Of a stretch of 64,000 bases of DNA, positions 30,250-39,871 are shown one piece after another (position 1 is the stretch's first letter; the number at the start of each line of letters is the position of its first letter). Both the position numbers and the translations under genes were made by a program. The notes beneath the pieces are model-generated. The model was given only the letters and a program-made list of their open reading frames with translations, did not search any database and was not told the origin of the DNA. Location of the stretch: positions 930,001 through 994,000 of the forward strand of contig NZ_JBFEGG010000001.1 of assembly GCF_047228935.1 (NCBI RefSeq), written 5' to 3'. Origin of the DNA: Ornithinibacillus sp047228935 (GTDB lineage: Bacteria > Bacillota > Bacilli > Bacillales > Amphibacillaceae).

Positions 30250-32202
30250 TTGGACAAGACACCTTTACATTATTCTGATGATTCCATTCAAGTACTTGAA
30301 GGTCTTGAGGCGGTTCGGAAAAGACCTGGGATGTATATTGGTAGTACTGATCATAGAGGATTACATCACTTAGTATTTGAAATTGTAGATAACGCTGTCG
30401 ATGAAGCACTAGCTGGATACGGAAATGTTATTAAAGTTAAGATACATAAAGATAATAGTATCTCAGTTGAAGATAGTGGGAGAGGTATCCCGACTGGTAA
30501 GCATAGTACAGGTAAATCGACAATGGAAGTAATATTCACCGTATTACATGCTGGAGGAAAGTTTGGGCAAGGTGGTTATAAAACGAGCGGTGGATTGCAC
30601 GGTGTAGGAGCTTCAGTAGTAAATGCATTGTCAGAATGGTTAGAAGTAACCTCACATCGTGATGGTGAAGTATATTTTCAACGTTTTGAAAATGGCGGAG
30701 TTCCAGTGGGTTCTAGTAAAAAAATTGGAACATCAAAAAAGACAGGCTCACGAATCCATTTCAAACCCGATTCTTCTATTTTCTCTACGACCGTATTTAG
30801 TTATGAAACGATTTCAGAGCGTTTACGAGAAGCAGCTTACTTATTAAAAGGCTTACGTATTGAGATTAAAGATGAACGCACAGAGGAAAATGAAGTATAT
30901 GAATATCCTGATGGACTAAAATCCTTCGTTCACTATTTAAATGAGGACAAAGATCCACTTCATGACGTAGTTTTCTTTGAGGGTGAACAACAAGAGATTG
31001 AAGTAGAATTTGCCTTCCAATTTAATGATGGTTTTTCAGAAAACGTTTTATCATTCGTTAACCATGTCCGTACAAAAGATGGCGGTACCCATGAATCGGG
31101 AGCTAAAGCAGCGATAACGAGATGTTTTAATGAATATGCAAGAAGAACCAATGCTTTAAAAGAAAAGGATAAAAATCTTGAAGGTACTGATATTCGTGAG
31201 GGATTAACAGCGCTAGTATCAGTCAGAATTCCTGAGGGAAAACTTCAGTTTGAAGGTCAAACGAAAGGGAAATTAGGTACTTCAGAGGCACGTTCTGCAG
31301 TAGATGCGGTAGTATCTGAAAAGCTAAACTTCTTCCTTGAGGAAAACCCAGATATTTCTGGCTTACTTGTGAAAAAGGCTATAAAAGCAAAAGAAGCAAG
31401 AGAGGCAGCTAGAAAAGCTCGTGATGATGCTAGAACTGGTAAAAAGAAACGTCGTAAGGATACTATTTTAAGTGGGAAGTTAACACCTGCGCAATCAAAA
31501 AACCCTGAGAAAAACGAATTATATCTGGTTGAGGGTGACTCTGCTGGTGGGTCTGCAAAACAAGGAAGAGATCGCAAATTCCAAGCAGTATTACCACTGA
31601 GAGGTAAAGTTATTAATACAGAAAAAGCTAAGTTGCAAGATGTTTTTAAAAATGAAGAAATCTCAACAATCATTCATACTATCGGGGCTGGAATTGGTCC
31701 TGAATTTACATTAGAAGATGCAAATTACGATAAAATTATTATTATGACAGATGCTGATACGGATGGTGCTCATATTCAAGTGCTATTATTAACGTTTTTC
31801 TATCGTTATATGAGACCATTAATTGAAGCTGGTAAAGTATATATTGCCCTGCCGCCTTTATATAAAATTTCAAAAGGCACTGGTAAAAAAGAACAACTCA
31901 TCTATGCATGGGATGATGATGAGATGCGAGAAGCAGTTAAAAAGTTTAAGAATGGTTATATTATACAGCGTTATAAAGGGCTAGGAGAGATGAATGCGGA
32001 TCAATTATGGGATACAACGATGAATCCAGAAACTAGAACTCTAATCCGGGTAACCATTGAGGATATTGCTCGAGCGGAGCGTCGTGTTACTACGTTAATG
32101 GGAGATAAGGTTGAACCTAGAAGGAAATGGATTGAATCCAATGTAGAATTCGGATTAAATGATGATCCAAATATACTAGAAAATGATAAAATTCACTCAT
32201 AA
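30250..32202 (+). CDS. parE: ParE, topoisomerase IV subunit B
   Basis: 650 residues. ATPase subunit of the chromosome-decatenating type II topoisomerase. GHKL motifs: FEIVDNAVDEALAGY, SGRGIPTGKH, GGLHGVGASVVNALS. TOPRIM: LVEGDSAGGSAKQGRDR and the metal-binding DADTDGAH. C-terminal RYKGLGEMNADQLWDTTMNP contacts ParC. The lack of a long insertion and the ending RRKWIESNVEFG, plus parC next to it, point to ParE rather than GyrB. TTG start, with GAAGGGAG upstream. Confidence 0.96.
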   Translation: MDKTPLHYSDDSIQVLEGLEAVRKRPGMYIGSTDHRGLHHLVFEIVDNAVDEALAGYGNVIKVKIHKDNSISVEDSGRGIPTGKHSTGKSTMEVIFTVLHAGGKFGQGGYKTSGGLHGVGASVVNALSEWLEVTSHRDGEVYFQRFENGGVPVGSSKKIGTSKKTGSRIHFKPDSSIFSTTVFSYETISERLREAAYLLKGLRIEIKDERTEENEVYEYPDGLKSFVHYLNEDKDPLHDVVFFEGEQQEIEVEFAFQFNDGFSENVLSFVNHVRTKDGGTHESGAKAAITRCFNEYARRTNALKEKDKNLEGTDIREGLTALVSVRIPEGKLQFEGQTKGKLGTSEARSAVDAVVSEKLNFFLEENPDISGLLVKKAIKAKEAREAARKARDDARTGKKKRRKDTILSGKLTPAQSKNPEKNELYLVEGDSAGGSAKQGRDRKFQAVLPLRGKVINTEKAKLQDVFKNEEISTIIHTIGAGIGPEFTLEDANYDKIIIMTDADTDGAHIQVLLLTFFYRYMRPLIEAGKVYIALPPLYKISKGTGKKEQLIYAWDDDEMREAVKKFKNGYIIQRYKGLGEMNADQLWDTTMNPETRTLIRVTIEDIARAERRVTTLMGDKVEPRRKWIESNVEFGLNDDPNILENDKIHS

Positions 32203-32238
32203 AAATAGATTTAATAGTTAAGTGAAGGGGGAAATGGC

Positions 32239-34689
32239 TTGTCACAGTCAGAAAAATTTCTCGATCTTCCATTAGAAGAAGTAATCGGTGATCGATTTGG
32301 TAGATATAGTAAATATATAATTCAAGATCGTGCAATTCCAGATGCACGCGATGGTTTAAAACCTGTTCAACGTAGAATTCTATATGCTATGTTTCGAGAA
32401 AAAAACACACATGATAAACATTTTCGTAAATCCGCAAAAACTGTTGGTACTGTAATCGGGAATTATCATCCACATGGTGATTCATCTGTATATGATGCGA
32501 TGGTACGATTAAGTCAAGACTGGAAGATGCGAAATGTACTTATTGAAATGCATGGGAATAATGGTAGTATGGATGGCGATCCACCAGCAGCAATGCGTTA
32601 TACGGAAGCGAGGCTTTCAAAGATTTCGTCGGAACTACTACGTGATATTAATAAAGATACAGTAGATTTAATGCCTAACTTTGATGATACGGATCATGAG
32701 CCAGTTGTATTACCTGCCAAGTTTCCTAATCTTTTAGTGAATGGTTCAACCGGAATATCAGCAGGTTATGCTACTGATATTCCACCACACAATCTAGGAG
32801 AAGTAATTGATGGTGTAATCAGACGTATCGATAAGCCGAATACTACTACTGAGGAATTAATGAAAATCATTAAAGGCCCAGATTTTCCAACTGGCGGTAT
32901 TATTCAAGGTGTAGACGAAATTAAGAAAGCATATGACACTGGTAAAGGGAAAATTGTTGTCCGTGGAAGAGCAACCGTTGAATCGATTCGCGGGAATCGT
33001 GAACAAATCGTAATAGATGAAATTCCATATGATGTAAATAAAGCTAGTCTAGTTAAGAAAATTGATGAGTTACGATTTGATCGAAAAGTAGAAGGAATTG
33101 CCGAAGTTCGTGATGAAACTGACAGAACTGGATTACGTATCGTTATTGAGCTTAAGAAAGATGTAAATAGTGAAGGTGTTCTTAACTTCCTTTATAAAAA
33201 TACAGATTTACAAGTTACCTATCACTTCAATATGGTGGCGATACTTGATAGAACACCGAAGTTACTTTCTTTAGCTGAAATGCTTGATGCTTATATTTTA
33301 CACCAAAAAGAAATTGTAACGAGGTCTACTAAGTTTGATTTAAAGCAAGCTAAAGATCGTTCTCATATTGTAGATGGATTAATTAAAGCGATTTCCATAC
33401 TAGATGAGTTAGTTGCTACTATTCGCGCATCAAAAGACAAGCAAGATGCCAAAAATCAAATTATGGAAAAATATGATTTTACAGAAAGACAAGCGGAAGC
33501 GATTGTGATGTTACAGCTTTACCGTTTAACCAATACAGATGTTACACAGCTTCAGGAAGAAGCAGAAGAATTAAGAAAGAAAATTGCGGAGTACGAATCT
33601 ATTCTAGGAAGTGAAGAGAAATTACTGGAAACAATAAAGAATGATTTAAAAGAAATGAAGAAGCAATTTTCAGAGCGACGCAGAACAGTTATTGAAGACA
33701 AGATTGAAGAACTGAAGATAGATATTGAAGTAACGGTAGCAAGTGAGGATGTGTTAATTTCTGTAACGAAGGATGGCTACATTAAACGTACAAGTATTCG
33801 TTCTTATGCAGCATCCAATGGAGAAGACTTTGCGATTAAAGAAGATGACCATTTAGTTGGATTAATCGAGGCCAATACAACAGATAAGATCTTAGTGTTT
33901 ACGAATAAAGGAAAATACTTATATATTCCTGTTCATGAGCTACCTGATATTCGTTGGAAGGATATTGGACAGCATATCTCAAACATAGTCCAAATAGATA
34001 AGGATGAATATATTATCCATTCTTTACCTATAAGAGAATTTAAAGATGATGAATATCTCATATTCTTTACGAAGAATGGTATAGTTAAGCGTAGTGAATT
34101 GAAAATATATGAGGCACAACGCTATTCTAAAGCACTTGTCGCTCTTAATTTAAAAAATGATGATGAAGTGGTAAGTGTTTGCCAGACTAAAGGCTATTCT
34201 GATGTATTTATCGCATCAAATAAAGGATATGGACTTTGGTACCATGAATCGGAAGTTCCTGTAGTTGGGCAACGTGCAGCAGGGGTTAAAGCAATTCAAT
34301 TAAAAGACGGTGAATATGTAGTAGGCGGACAAGTCTTTGATGACTTATCTGAACCTTCACTTGTTGTCATTACACAGCGTGGAGCTTGTAAGCGAATGAA
34401 ATTACGAGAATTTGAGAAATCAACAAGAGCAAAACGTGGTTTAATTATGTTAAGAGAGCTGAAAAATAAACCGCATCGTATCGTTGGGTTCTTTGCTACT
34501 TATGAAAAGGATACAATTTCCTTCACGACATCGAAAGGGGAAACACATCAGATTTTCCCATTAGAATTAACGAATAGTGATCGATATAGCAATGGATCCT
34601 TTGTCATTGATGCAGATAATCAAGGTGAAGTTGTAGAAGTATGGAAGGAAGCGAATTACGAAAAACCGTTTGATCCTACTATGGATTAG
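32239..34689 (+). CDS. parC: ParC, topoisomerase IV subunit A
   Basis: 816 residues. DNA-cleaving subunit with catalytic Y121 in PAAMRYTEARLS. The quinolone-determining loop is GNYHPHGDSSVYDAMVRLSQDW, with S82 and D86 at the positions usually altered in resistance, so the wild-type pattern is present. The C-terminal half carries the six-bladed beta-pinwheel repeats (for example SVTKDGYIKRTSIRSY and FFTKNGIVKRSELKIY) and lacks the GyrA box. TTG start with AAGGGGG upstream (an overlapping out-of-frame ATG is spurious). Operon with parE. Confidence 0.97.
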   Translation: MSQSEKFLDLPLEEVIGDRFGRYSKYIIQDRAIPDARDGLKPVQRRILYAMFREKNTHDKHFRKSAKTVGTVIGNYHPHGDSSVYDAMVRLSQDWKMRNVLIEMHGNNGSMDGDPPAAMRYTEARLSKISSELLRDINKDTVDLMPNFDDTDHEPVVLPAKFPNLLVNGSTGISAGYATDIPPHNLGEVIDGVIRRIDKPNTTTEELMKIIKGPDFPTGGIIQGVDEIKKAYDTGKGKIVVRGRATVESIRGNREQIVIDEIPYDVNKASLVKKIDELRFDRKVEGIAEVRDETDRTGLRIVIELKKDVNSEGVLNFLYKNTDLQVTYHFNMVAILDRTPKLLSLAEMLDAYILHQKEIVTRSTKFDLKQAKDRSHIVDGLIKAISILDELVATIRASKDKQDAKNQIMEKYDFTERQAEAIVMLQLYRLTNTDVTQLQEEAEELRKKIAEYESILGSEEKLLETIKNDLKEMKKQFSERRRTVIEDKIEELKIDIEVTVASEDVLISVTKDGYIKRTSIRSYAASNGEDFAIKEDDHLVGLIEANTTDKILVFTNKGKYLYIPVHELPDIRWKDIGQHISNIVQIDKDEYIIHSLPIREFKDDEYLIFFTKNGIVKRSELKIYEAQRYSKALVALNLKNDDEVVSVCQTKGYSDVFIASNKGYGLWYHESEVPVVGQRAAGVKAIQLKDGEYVVGGQVFDDLSEPSLVVITQRGACKRMKLREFEKSTRAKRGLIMLRELKNKPHRIVGFFATYEKDTISFTTSKGETHQIFPLELTNSDRYSNGSFVIDADNQGEVVEVWKEANYEKPFDPTMD

Positions 34690-34696
34690 TGAAAGA

Positions 34697-34732
34697 AGAC
34701 AGACTCGTCTATATGACAGTCTGTCTTTTTAC
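34697..34732 (+). terminator. Terminator of parEC
   Basis: AGACAGACT and AGTCTGTCT stem with a T-run. Confidence 0.85.
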
Positions 34733-34764
34733 TAAGTAATATTTTGGTATAAGGAGAATCAGCA

Positions 34765-35544
34765 ATGATTATAACTACAGCCGGGAGAGTTACTAGTCAG
34801 CTAGTAGCTAAAGCAAAAAAACTATCCCATGAGTATAATATCCCCTTTAAAGAAAGGCACGGAGTTTCTATTGCTCAATTAAAATCACTTTACCAAGACG
34901 ATATTATGATTGTAGGTAAAGACCGAATAGATATCTCACCCTATCAAAGTGATAAAAATTTATTTTTCCATCCCAACTTAGCAATGATTCGAGCAAAACG
35001 TATTTTAAAAGGGGAAGTTGAACCACTAATTACAACAGCAAAACTAACTAGCGGGAAATCTTTTTTAGATTGCACATTAGGCTTAGCTTCAGATAGTATA
35101 ATTGCTAGCCTAGCTGTCGGACCCGATGGAAGGGTAGTCGGCATCGAAGGGAACGAAATACTATATTTGTTAGCAAAACAAGGCTTAGGTTCTTTAGCAA
35201 CTGGAATTTTGGAATTCGATCAAGCAATGAGAAATATAGAAGTAGTTCATTTGGATCATTTAAAATTTTTACAACGAGCTGAATCGAATTCTTTCGATAT
35301 TGTTTATTTTGATCCCATGTTCCATGAAGGAATTAACGAGTCAAATGGTATCAACATAATTAGAGAGCAAGCCATTACTACTGATATAACTACTGAAATT
35401 GTAAGGGAAGCAAAAAGAGTAGCAAAAGAACGGGTCGTGCTTAAAGATCATTGGAAGAGCAATAGATTTAACGAATTAGGGTTTATCCAATTTAAAAGAA
35501 AAACATCACTTTTTCATTATGGAACGATAGAAATACAAAAATAA
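34765..35544 (+). CDS. Class I SAM-dependent methyltransferase (RsmJ-like)
   Basis: 259 residues. A short N-terminal domain (1-65), then a Rossmann methyltransferase: motif I-like SFLDCTLGLASDSIIASLAVG, acidic motif II VVGIEGN and catalytic motif IV DIVYFDPMF (DPPY-like). It resembles the YpiP/RsmJ-like group, whose proteobacterial members methylate G1516 of 16S rRNA; the exact target here is unproven. It is single, between the parEC terminator and the acyl-CoA operon. Confidence 0.8.
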   Translation: MIITTAGRVTSQLVAKAKKLSHEYNIPFKERHGVSIAQLKSLYQDDIMIVGKDRIDISPYQSDKNLFFHPNLAMIRAKRILKGEVEPLITTAKLTSGKSFLDCTLGLASDSIIASLAVGPDGRVVGIEGNEILYLLAKQGLGSLATGILEFDQAMRNIEVVHLDHLKFLQRAESNSFDIVYFDPMFHEGINESNGINIIREQAITTDITTEIVREAKRVAKERVVLKDHWKSNRFNELGFIQFKRKTSLFHYGTIEIQK

Positions 35545-35607
35545 TTTTATCTTTATAAATTGCGAAAATTATGATAAGCTAAAGTGGAAAATTAGAGAGG
35601 AGGGCTT

Positions 35608-36186
35608 CTGACGAATTTAAGAGATAAAATTATCGATGCGGCGTTACATTTATTTGAAAAGAAAGGTTTTCACGGTGTAACGGTTAATGAAATTGTTGAT
35701 AGTACTGGCACTTCAAAAGGCGGATTCTATCATCATTTTACATCTAAAGATGAACTTTTATTTGTTATACATGATACGTTTATTACGTATGTATTAGAAA
35801 AAGCATACATAGCAAAAAACACCTATGACTCTCCGACAAAGAAATTAGAGCAAATTATTAAAAATTTTGTTCAAGTGTTTGATTTATATAAGCCACATAT
35901 TTCAGTATTTTACCAAGAAAATGTATACTTAAAAGCAAATTATGAGGAACTAATTAAGAAAAAGCGCGACCAATTTAAGAATATTATCATTGATACCATC
36001 CGTGAAGGAAAAGATGTAAATGAATTTCGAGAAGACTTGTCAGCAGAAATTACCGGGATGGCCATATTAGGAATGGTTAACTGGACATATAAATGGTATA
36101 AAAAGTCTGGCGATAAGTCGATCGATGAAATTGGCAATATTTATGTGGATTTAATTATGCGATCAATTTTAAAAGAAAAAATGTAA
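35608..36186 (+). CDS. TetR-family regulator with probable CTG start
   Basis: 192 residues when read from CTG 35608. The N-terminal TetR HTH is complete: NLRDKIIDAALHLFEKKGFHG, then VTVNEIVDSTGTSKGGFYHHFTSKDELL. The C-terminal ligand domain ends GDKSIDEIGNIYVDLIMRSIL. No ATG, GTG or TTG exists in this frame between the upstream stop (35593) and residue 90, while AGGAGG (35598-35603) is four bases before CTG; a conventional start would delete the DNA-binding domain. It most likely represses the following acyl-CoA operon through the palindrome at 36251-36268. Effector probably an acyl-CoA (inference). Confidence 0.82.
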   Translation: MTNLRDKIIDAALHLFEKKGFHGVTVNEIVDSTGTSKGGFYHHFTSKDELLFVIHDTFITYVLEKAYIAKNTYDSPTKKLEQIIKNFVQVFDLYKPHISVFYQENVYLKANYEELIKKKRDQFKNIIIDTIREGKDVNEFREDLSAEITGMAILGMVNWTYKWYKKSGDKSIDEIGNIYVDLIMRSILKEKM

Positions 36187-36250
36187 GCGGTTAAATAAAT
36201 GAGATAATTCAATTAGTTTCTAAACGAAAGTTGTATTTTTTTAAAATATT

Positions 36251-36268
36251 ACCGACCAACCAGTCGGT
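36251..36268. promoter_or_regulatory. Palindromic operator, probable TetR-family binding site
   Basis: ACCGAC-CAACCA-GTCGGT: perfect six-base inverted repeat with a six-base spacer, 27 bases before the acyl-CoA dehydrogenase start and just after the TetR gene. It resembles ACCGACC...GGTCGGT operators of TetR regulators of fatty-acid or branched-acyl degradation. Its relatively G+C-rich sequence stands out from the AT-rich surroundings. Confidence 0.75.
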
Positions 36269-36294
36269 CTTATATAAACTAAGGAGGGGAACAT

Positions 36295-37437
36295 ATGGAT
36301 TTTAATTTAACAAAAGAACAAACAATGATTAGAAAAATGGTACGTGATTTTGCGGAGGAAGTTATTAAGCCTCGAACAGTTGAAATTGATAAAGAAGCAA
36401 AATTTCCTTTAGATATCTTTGAACAGATGGGTGAACTTGGTCTACTGGGAATTCCTTTTCCAGAAAAATACGGTGGCTCAGGGGGAGATACGTTATCCTA
36501 TGCAATCGCCGTAGAAGAAATCGGACGTGTCTGTGGGAGTACTGGCTTAAGCTATGCTGCAGCAGTTTCTTTAGGAGCTAGTCCTATCTATTACTTTGGA
36601 ACCGAAGAACAAAAAGAGAAGTATCTAAAACCACTAGCGGAAGGGAAAGCGCTAGGTGCATTCGGTTTAACGGAGCCAAATGCTGGTTCTGATGCTGGAG
36701 GAACAAAAACCACTGCAGTAATAGACGGTGATGATTTTATTATCAATGGTGAAAAATGCTTTATTACGAATGCAAGTTTTGCAAGGACGTTAATAGTCAC
36801 AGCAGTAACTGGTAAAAATGAAAAGGGTAAAAATATTATTTCAGCAATTATCGTTCCTACAGATACCGAAGGAGTAAAAATCACAAGCAATTACGATAAA
36901 ATGGGTGTTCGAGGCTCCGATACAGCAGAAATTGTCCTTGATAATGTTCGTGTTCCAAGGTCTAACCTACTAGGTGATCCACAAAAAGGATTTAGCCAAT
37001 TTTTATATACATTAGATGGTGGGAGAATTTCAATTGCTGCTTTAGGCTTAGGTATAGCACAAGCATCATTTGAAAAAGCATTACAATACGCTAAAGAACG
37101 TAAGCAGTTTGGAAAATCTATTTCAAATTTCCAAGCTATCCAGTTTAAACTTGCAGATATTGCAATGGAAGTAGAACTGTCTAGAAATATGGTTTACAAA
37201 GCAGCTTGGCTAAAAGATAATAATCAACCATTTACGAAAGAATCGGCTTATGCGAAATTATTTGCTACAGAAACAGCCTTTCGAGCAGCAAATCAAGCTA
37301 TCCAAATTCATGGTGGATATGGGTACATGCGAGAATACGAAGTAGAACGCTATTTGCGTGATGCTAAACTACTTGAAATTGGTGAAGGTACATCTGAGAT
37401 TCAGAGACTTGTTATTGCTAGACAATTAGGTTGCTAG
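36295..37437 (+). CDS. Acyl-CoA dehydrogenase (YngJ-like)
   Basis: 380 residues. FAD enzyme that desaturates acyl-CoA at alpha-beta. Signatures: AFGLTEPNAGSDAGGTKT, NGEKCFITNASFA, KMGVRGSDTAEIVLDNVRVP and QIHGGYGYMREYEVERYLRDAKLLEIGEGTSEIQRLVI. The catalytic base is E364 in GEGTSE, the short/medium-chain position; classical isovaleryl-CoA dehydrogenases carry a different residue there. So a short straight or 2-methyl-branched substrate is as likely as isovaleryl-CoA. First gene after the TetR operator, AAGGAGGGG ribosome binding site, operon with the genes below. Confidence 0.93.
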   Translation: MDFNLTKEQTMIRKMVRDFAEEVIKPRTVEIDKEAKFPLDIFEQMGELGLLGIPFPEKYGGSGGDTLSYAIAVEEIGRVCGSTGLSYAAAVSLGASPIYYFGTEEQKEKYLKPLAEGKALGAFGLTEPNAGSDAGGTKTTAVIDGDDFIINGEKCFITNASFARTLIVTAVTGKNEKGKNIISAIIVPTDTEGVKITSNYDKMGVRGSDTAEIVLDNVRVPRSNLLGDPQKGFSQFLYTLDGGRISIAALGLGIAQASFEKALQYAKERKQFGKSISNFQAIQFKLADIAMEVELSRNMVYKAAWLKDNNQPFTKESAYAKLFATETAFRAANQAIQIHGGYGYMREYEVERYLRDAKLLEIGEGTSEIQRLVIARQLGC

Positions 37438-37464
37438 ACTACAAGTAGATTAAGGAGTGAAAAA

Positions 37465-38814
37465 ATGATTTCTAAAGTACTGATAGCAAATCGTGGTGAA
37501 ATTGCAGCAAGAGTGATTAGAACATGCAAGAAAATGGGGATTCAAACCGTTGCAGTCTATTCTGAAGCAGATGAACAAGCACCATTTGTATCTATGGCAG
37601 ATGAAAGTTACTTAATTGGTCCCTCACGCGTAAATGAAAGTTATTTAAATGTGGATAAAATCCTTCAAGTTGCAAAGGAAGCTGGTGCGGATGCAATTCA
37701 CCCAGGATACGGTTTTTTGAGTGAAAATAGCAAATTTGCAGAGGCATGTGAATTGAAAGGTATTACATTCATTGGCCCAACAAGTAAAGTGATAAGCATG
37801 ATGGGAAGTAAGATTGAAGCGAGAAAAGCAATGAAAAAAGCGAATGTTCCAATTGTACCTGGAACAGAGGATGCCATCACTTCTAAAGAGGAGGCAGTAG
37901 AAATTGCAAAGGAAATCGGATATCCCATTATGTTGAAAGCTTCCCTAGGCGGTGGTGGAATTGGGATGCAAGTCGTAAATAGTGATGAAGAATTATTTAA
38001 AGCGTTTGATAATAATGCTAAACGAGCGGAGAGCTTTTTCGGGGACGGCTCGATGTTTCTAGAAAAAAAGATTGAACATGCAAGGCATATTGAGATTCAA
38101 CTTTTGGCAGATAACTTTGGCAATGCTTTACATTTATTTGAACGTGAATGTTCTATTCAACGCCGCAATCAAAAGGTTATGGAGGAAGCTCCTTCGCCAT
38201 TTATATCTGAAACAACTAGAAATAAAATGGGAAAAGCAGCAATTGATGCTGCGAAGGCAATTGGTTATACAAACGCAGGAACTATTGAATTTTTAGTCGA
38301 CCAGGACGAAAATTTTTATTTCTTAGAAATGAATACGAGAATACAAGTAGAACATCCTGTAACAGAAGAAATTACAGGAATAGATATTGTTGAAGAACAA
38401 ATTAATGTAGCAAATGGAAAGACATTGGCTATTAAGCAAGAAGACATATCGATCAATGGGCATGCAATCGAAGCTAGAATATATGCCGAGGATCCGAAAA
38501 CATTTTTCCCTTCACCAGGCCATATTACAACTTTTGTAGTACCAACTGGTGAAAATATTCGATTAGAAAGCGCAGTAAAAGGTGATTACCAGGTTACACC
38601 CTTTTATGACCCAATGATTAGTAAATTAATAGTAAAAGGTCAAAATCGTAATGAAGCTATCAAGTTATTAATTGAGACGTTACAGAAAACATCTATTGAA
38701 GGAATTAAAACAAATGTACCTTTGCTTTTAGAAATTGCTTGTCACGAGGCGTTTCAAGCAGGTGAAACAACCACTAAATTTATTGAGGAATATTTCAGTA
38801 CAATAAAAAAATAA
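37465..38814 (+). CDS. Biotin carboxylase subunit of an acyl-CoA carboxylase (YngH/AccC-like)
   Basis: 449 residues, stand-alone biotin carboxylase. N-terminal KVLIANRGEIAARVIRTCKKMGIQTVAVYSEAD, ATP-grasp Gly-rich loop KASLGGGGIGMQVV, ERECSIQRRNQKVMEEAPS and catalytic EMNTRIQVEHPVTEEITG are all present. It carboxylates the biotin carried by the adjacent 72-residue protein. Because it is next to a carboxyltransferase of acyl-CoA type (39.9 kb), it serves that enzyme rather than acetyl-CoA carboxylase; equivalent to the first part of B. subtilis yngH. Confidence 0.95.
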   Translation: MISKVLIANRGEIAARVIRTCKKMGIQTVAVYSEADEQAPFVSMADESYLIGPSRVNESYLNVDKILQVAKEAGADAIHPGYGFLSENSKFAEACELKGITFIGPTSKVISMMGSKIEARKAMKKANVPIVPGTEDAITSKEEAVEIAKEIGYPIMLKASLGGGGIGMQVVNSDEELFKAFDNNAKRAESFFGDGSMFLEKKIEHARHIEIQLLADNFGNALHLFERECSIQRRNQKVMEEAPSPFISETTRNKMGKAAIDAAKAIGYTNAGTIEFLVDQDENFYFLEMNTRIQVEHPVTEEITGIDIVEEQINVANGKTLAIKQEDISINGHAIEARIYAEDPKTFFPSPGHITTFVVPTGENIRLESAVKGDYQVTPFYDPMISKLIVKGQNRNEAIKLLIETLQKTSIEGIKTNVPLLLEIACHEAFQAGETTTKFIEEYFSTIKK

Positions 38815-38839
38815 CATAATGTATTTAGGAGGAGAAAAC

Positions 38840-39058
38840 ATGGAAGAAATTAAAGCAATAATGGCTGGTAATGTTTGGAAGGTATTAGTATCTGTAGGTG
38901 ACACAGTGGAAGAAGATCAAGATATCGTTATTCTAGAATCAATGAAGATGGAAATTCCGATAGCCGCAGAAGAAGCGGGTACTATTAAGGAAATCAAAGT
39001 TGCAGAAGGTGATTTCGTTAACGAAGGCGATTGTTTGGCAATTATTGAAACTAACTAA
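38840..39058 (+). CDS. Biotin carboxyl carrier protein (YngHB-like)
   Basis: 72 residues, a single biotinyl-lipoyl domain. Biotinylated K36 lies in ESMKMEI, with hairpin halves VSVGDTVEEDQDIVIL and VAEGDFVNEGDCLAII. ATG 38840 has AGGAGGAG upstream; an in-frame ATG seven codons earlier precedes that site. B. subtilis YngHB (BLAP) of the same operon is its counterpart. 25 bases after the biotin carboxylase. Confidence 0.95.
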   Translation: MEEIKAIMAGNVWKVLVSVGDTVEEDQDIVILESMKMEIPIAAEEAGTIKEIKVAEGDFVNEGDCLAIIETN

Positions 39059-39073
39059 ATTTAGGAGGATTTT

Positions 39074-39853
39074 ATGACCTTAGTGAATTTAGAAATTGTA
39101 GATAACCATATAGCTGTCATAACGTTAAATAGACCTGAAGCCGCAAATGCCATGTCTAGAGCACTTTTAGATAATTTAGATCAAGTCGTATTAGAAGTGA
39201 ATCGTAACCAACAAATTTACTGTGTGGTTATTACTGGAAGTGGAAATAAAGCTTTTTGTGCTGGCGCTGATTTAAAGGAACGTAGTGGAATGACGAATGA
39301 GGAAGTCGTTAAAGCAGTTCAATATATTGGAAAGACCGTAACAGAAGTAGAATCCATCAACGTACCAGTAATTGCAGCACTAAACGGTGTAGCATTCGGG
39401 GGTGGATTGGAATTAGCTCTCGCATGTGATATAAGGATCGCTGCTAATACGATAAAATTAGGGCTAACAGAGACATCGTTAGCAATTATCCCTGGAGCAG
39501 GAGGAACACAGCGTCTTCCTAGATTAATCGGAATAGGAAAAGCAAAACAATTAATCTATACAGCAAAAGCAATTACAGCTGAAGAAGCATTTTCTATTGG
39601 ATTAGTGGAACAGTTAACTACTGAAGATGAACTCCTTGACACAGCTATAAATATCGCTAAAACAATTGCTAAAAATGGACCAATTGCACTGCGTCAAGCA
39701 AAAAGTGCCATTAATCAGGGCAGTCAAGTAGATCTAAAAGCCGGTTTAGAAATAGAACACTTATGTTATAAAAAGACCATTCCAACAAATGATAGATTGG
39801 AAGGGTTACTAGCTTTTAAAGAGAAACGATCCCCAGTATACAAAGGAAATTAA
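39074..39853 (+). CDS. Enoyl-CoA hydratase (YngF-like)
   Basis: 259 residues, crotonase fold. Oxyanion-hole segments AFCAGADLKER and ALNGVAFGGGLELALACDIRIA; catalytic Glu region ETSLAIIPGAGGTQRLPR. In the leucine-type pathway it would hydrate 3-methylglutaconyl-CoA to HMG-CoA. It starts 15 bases after the biotin carrier with TTAGGAGG; no HMG-CoA lyase (yngG) lies between the carrier and this gene, unlike B. subtilis. Confidence 0.93.
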   Translation: MTLVNLEIVDNHIAVITLNRPEAANAMSRALLDNLDQVVLEVNRNQQIYCVVITGSGNKAFCAGADLKERSGMTNEEVVKAVQYIGKTVTEVESINVPVIAALNGVAFGGGLELALACDIRIAANTIKLGLTETSLAIIPGAGGTQRLPRLIGIGKAKQLIYTAKAITAEEAFSIGLVEQLTTEDELLDTAINIAKTIAKNGPIALRQAKSAINQGSQVDLKAGLEIEHLCYKKTIPTNDRLEGLLAFKEKRSPVYKGN

Positions 39854-39871
39854 AGAGTTGGAGGTCAGATA

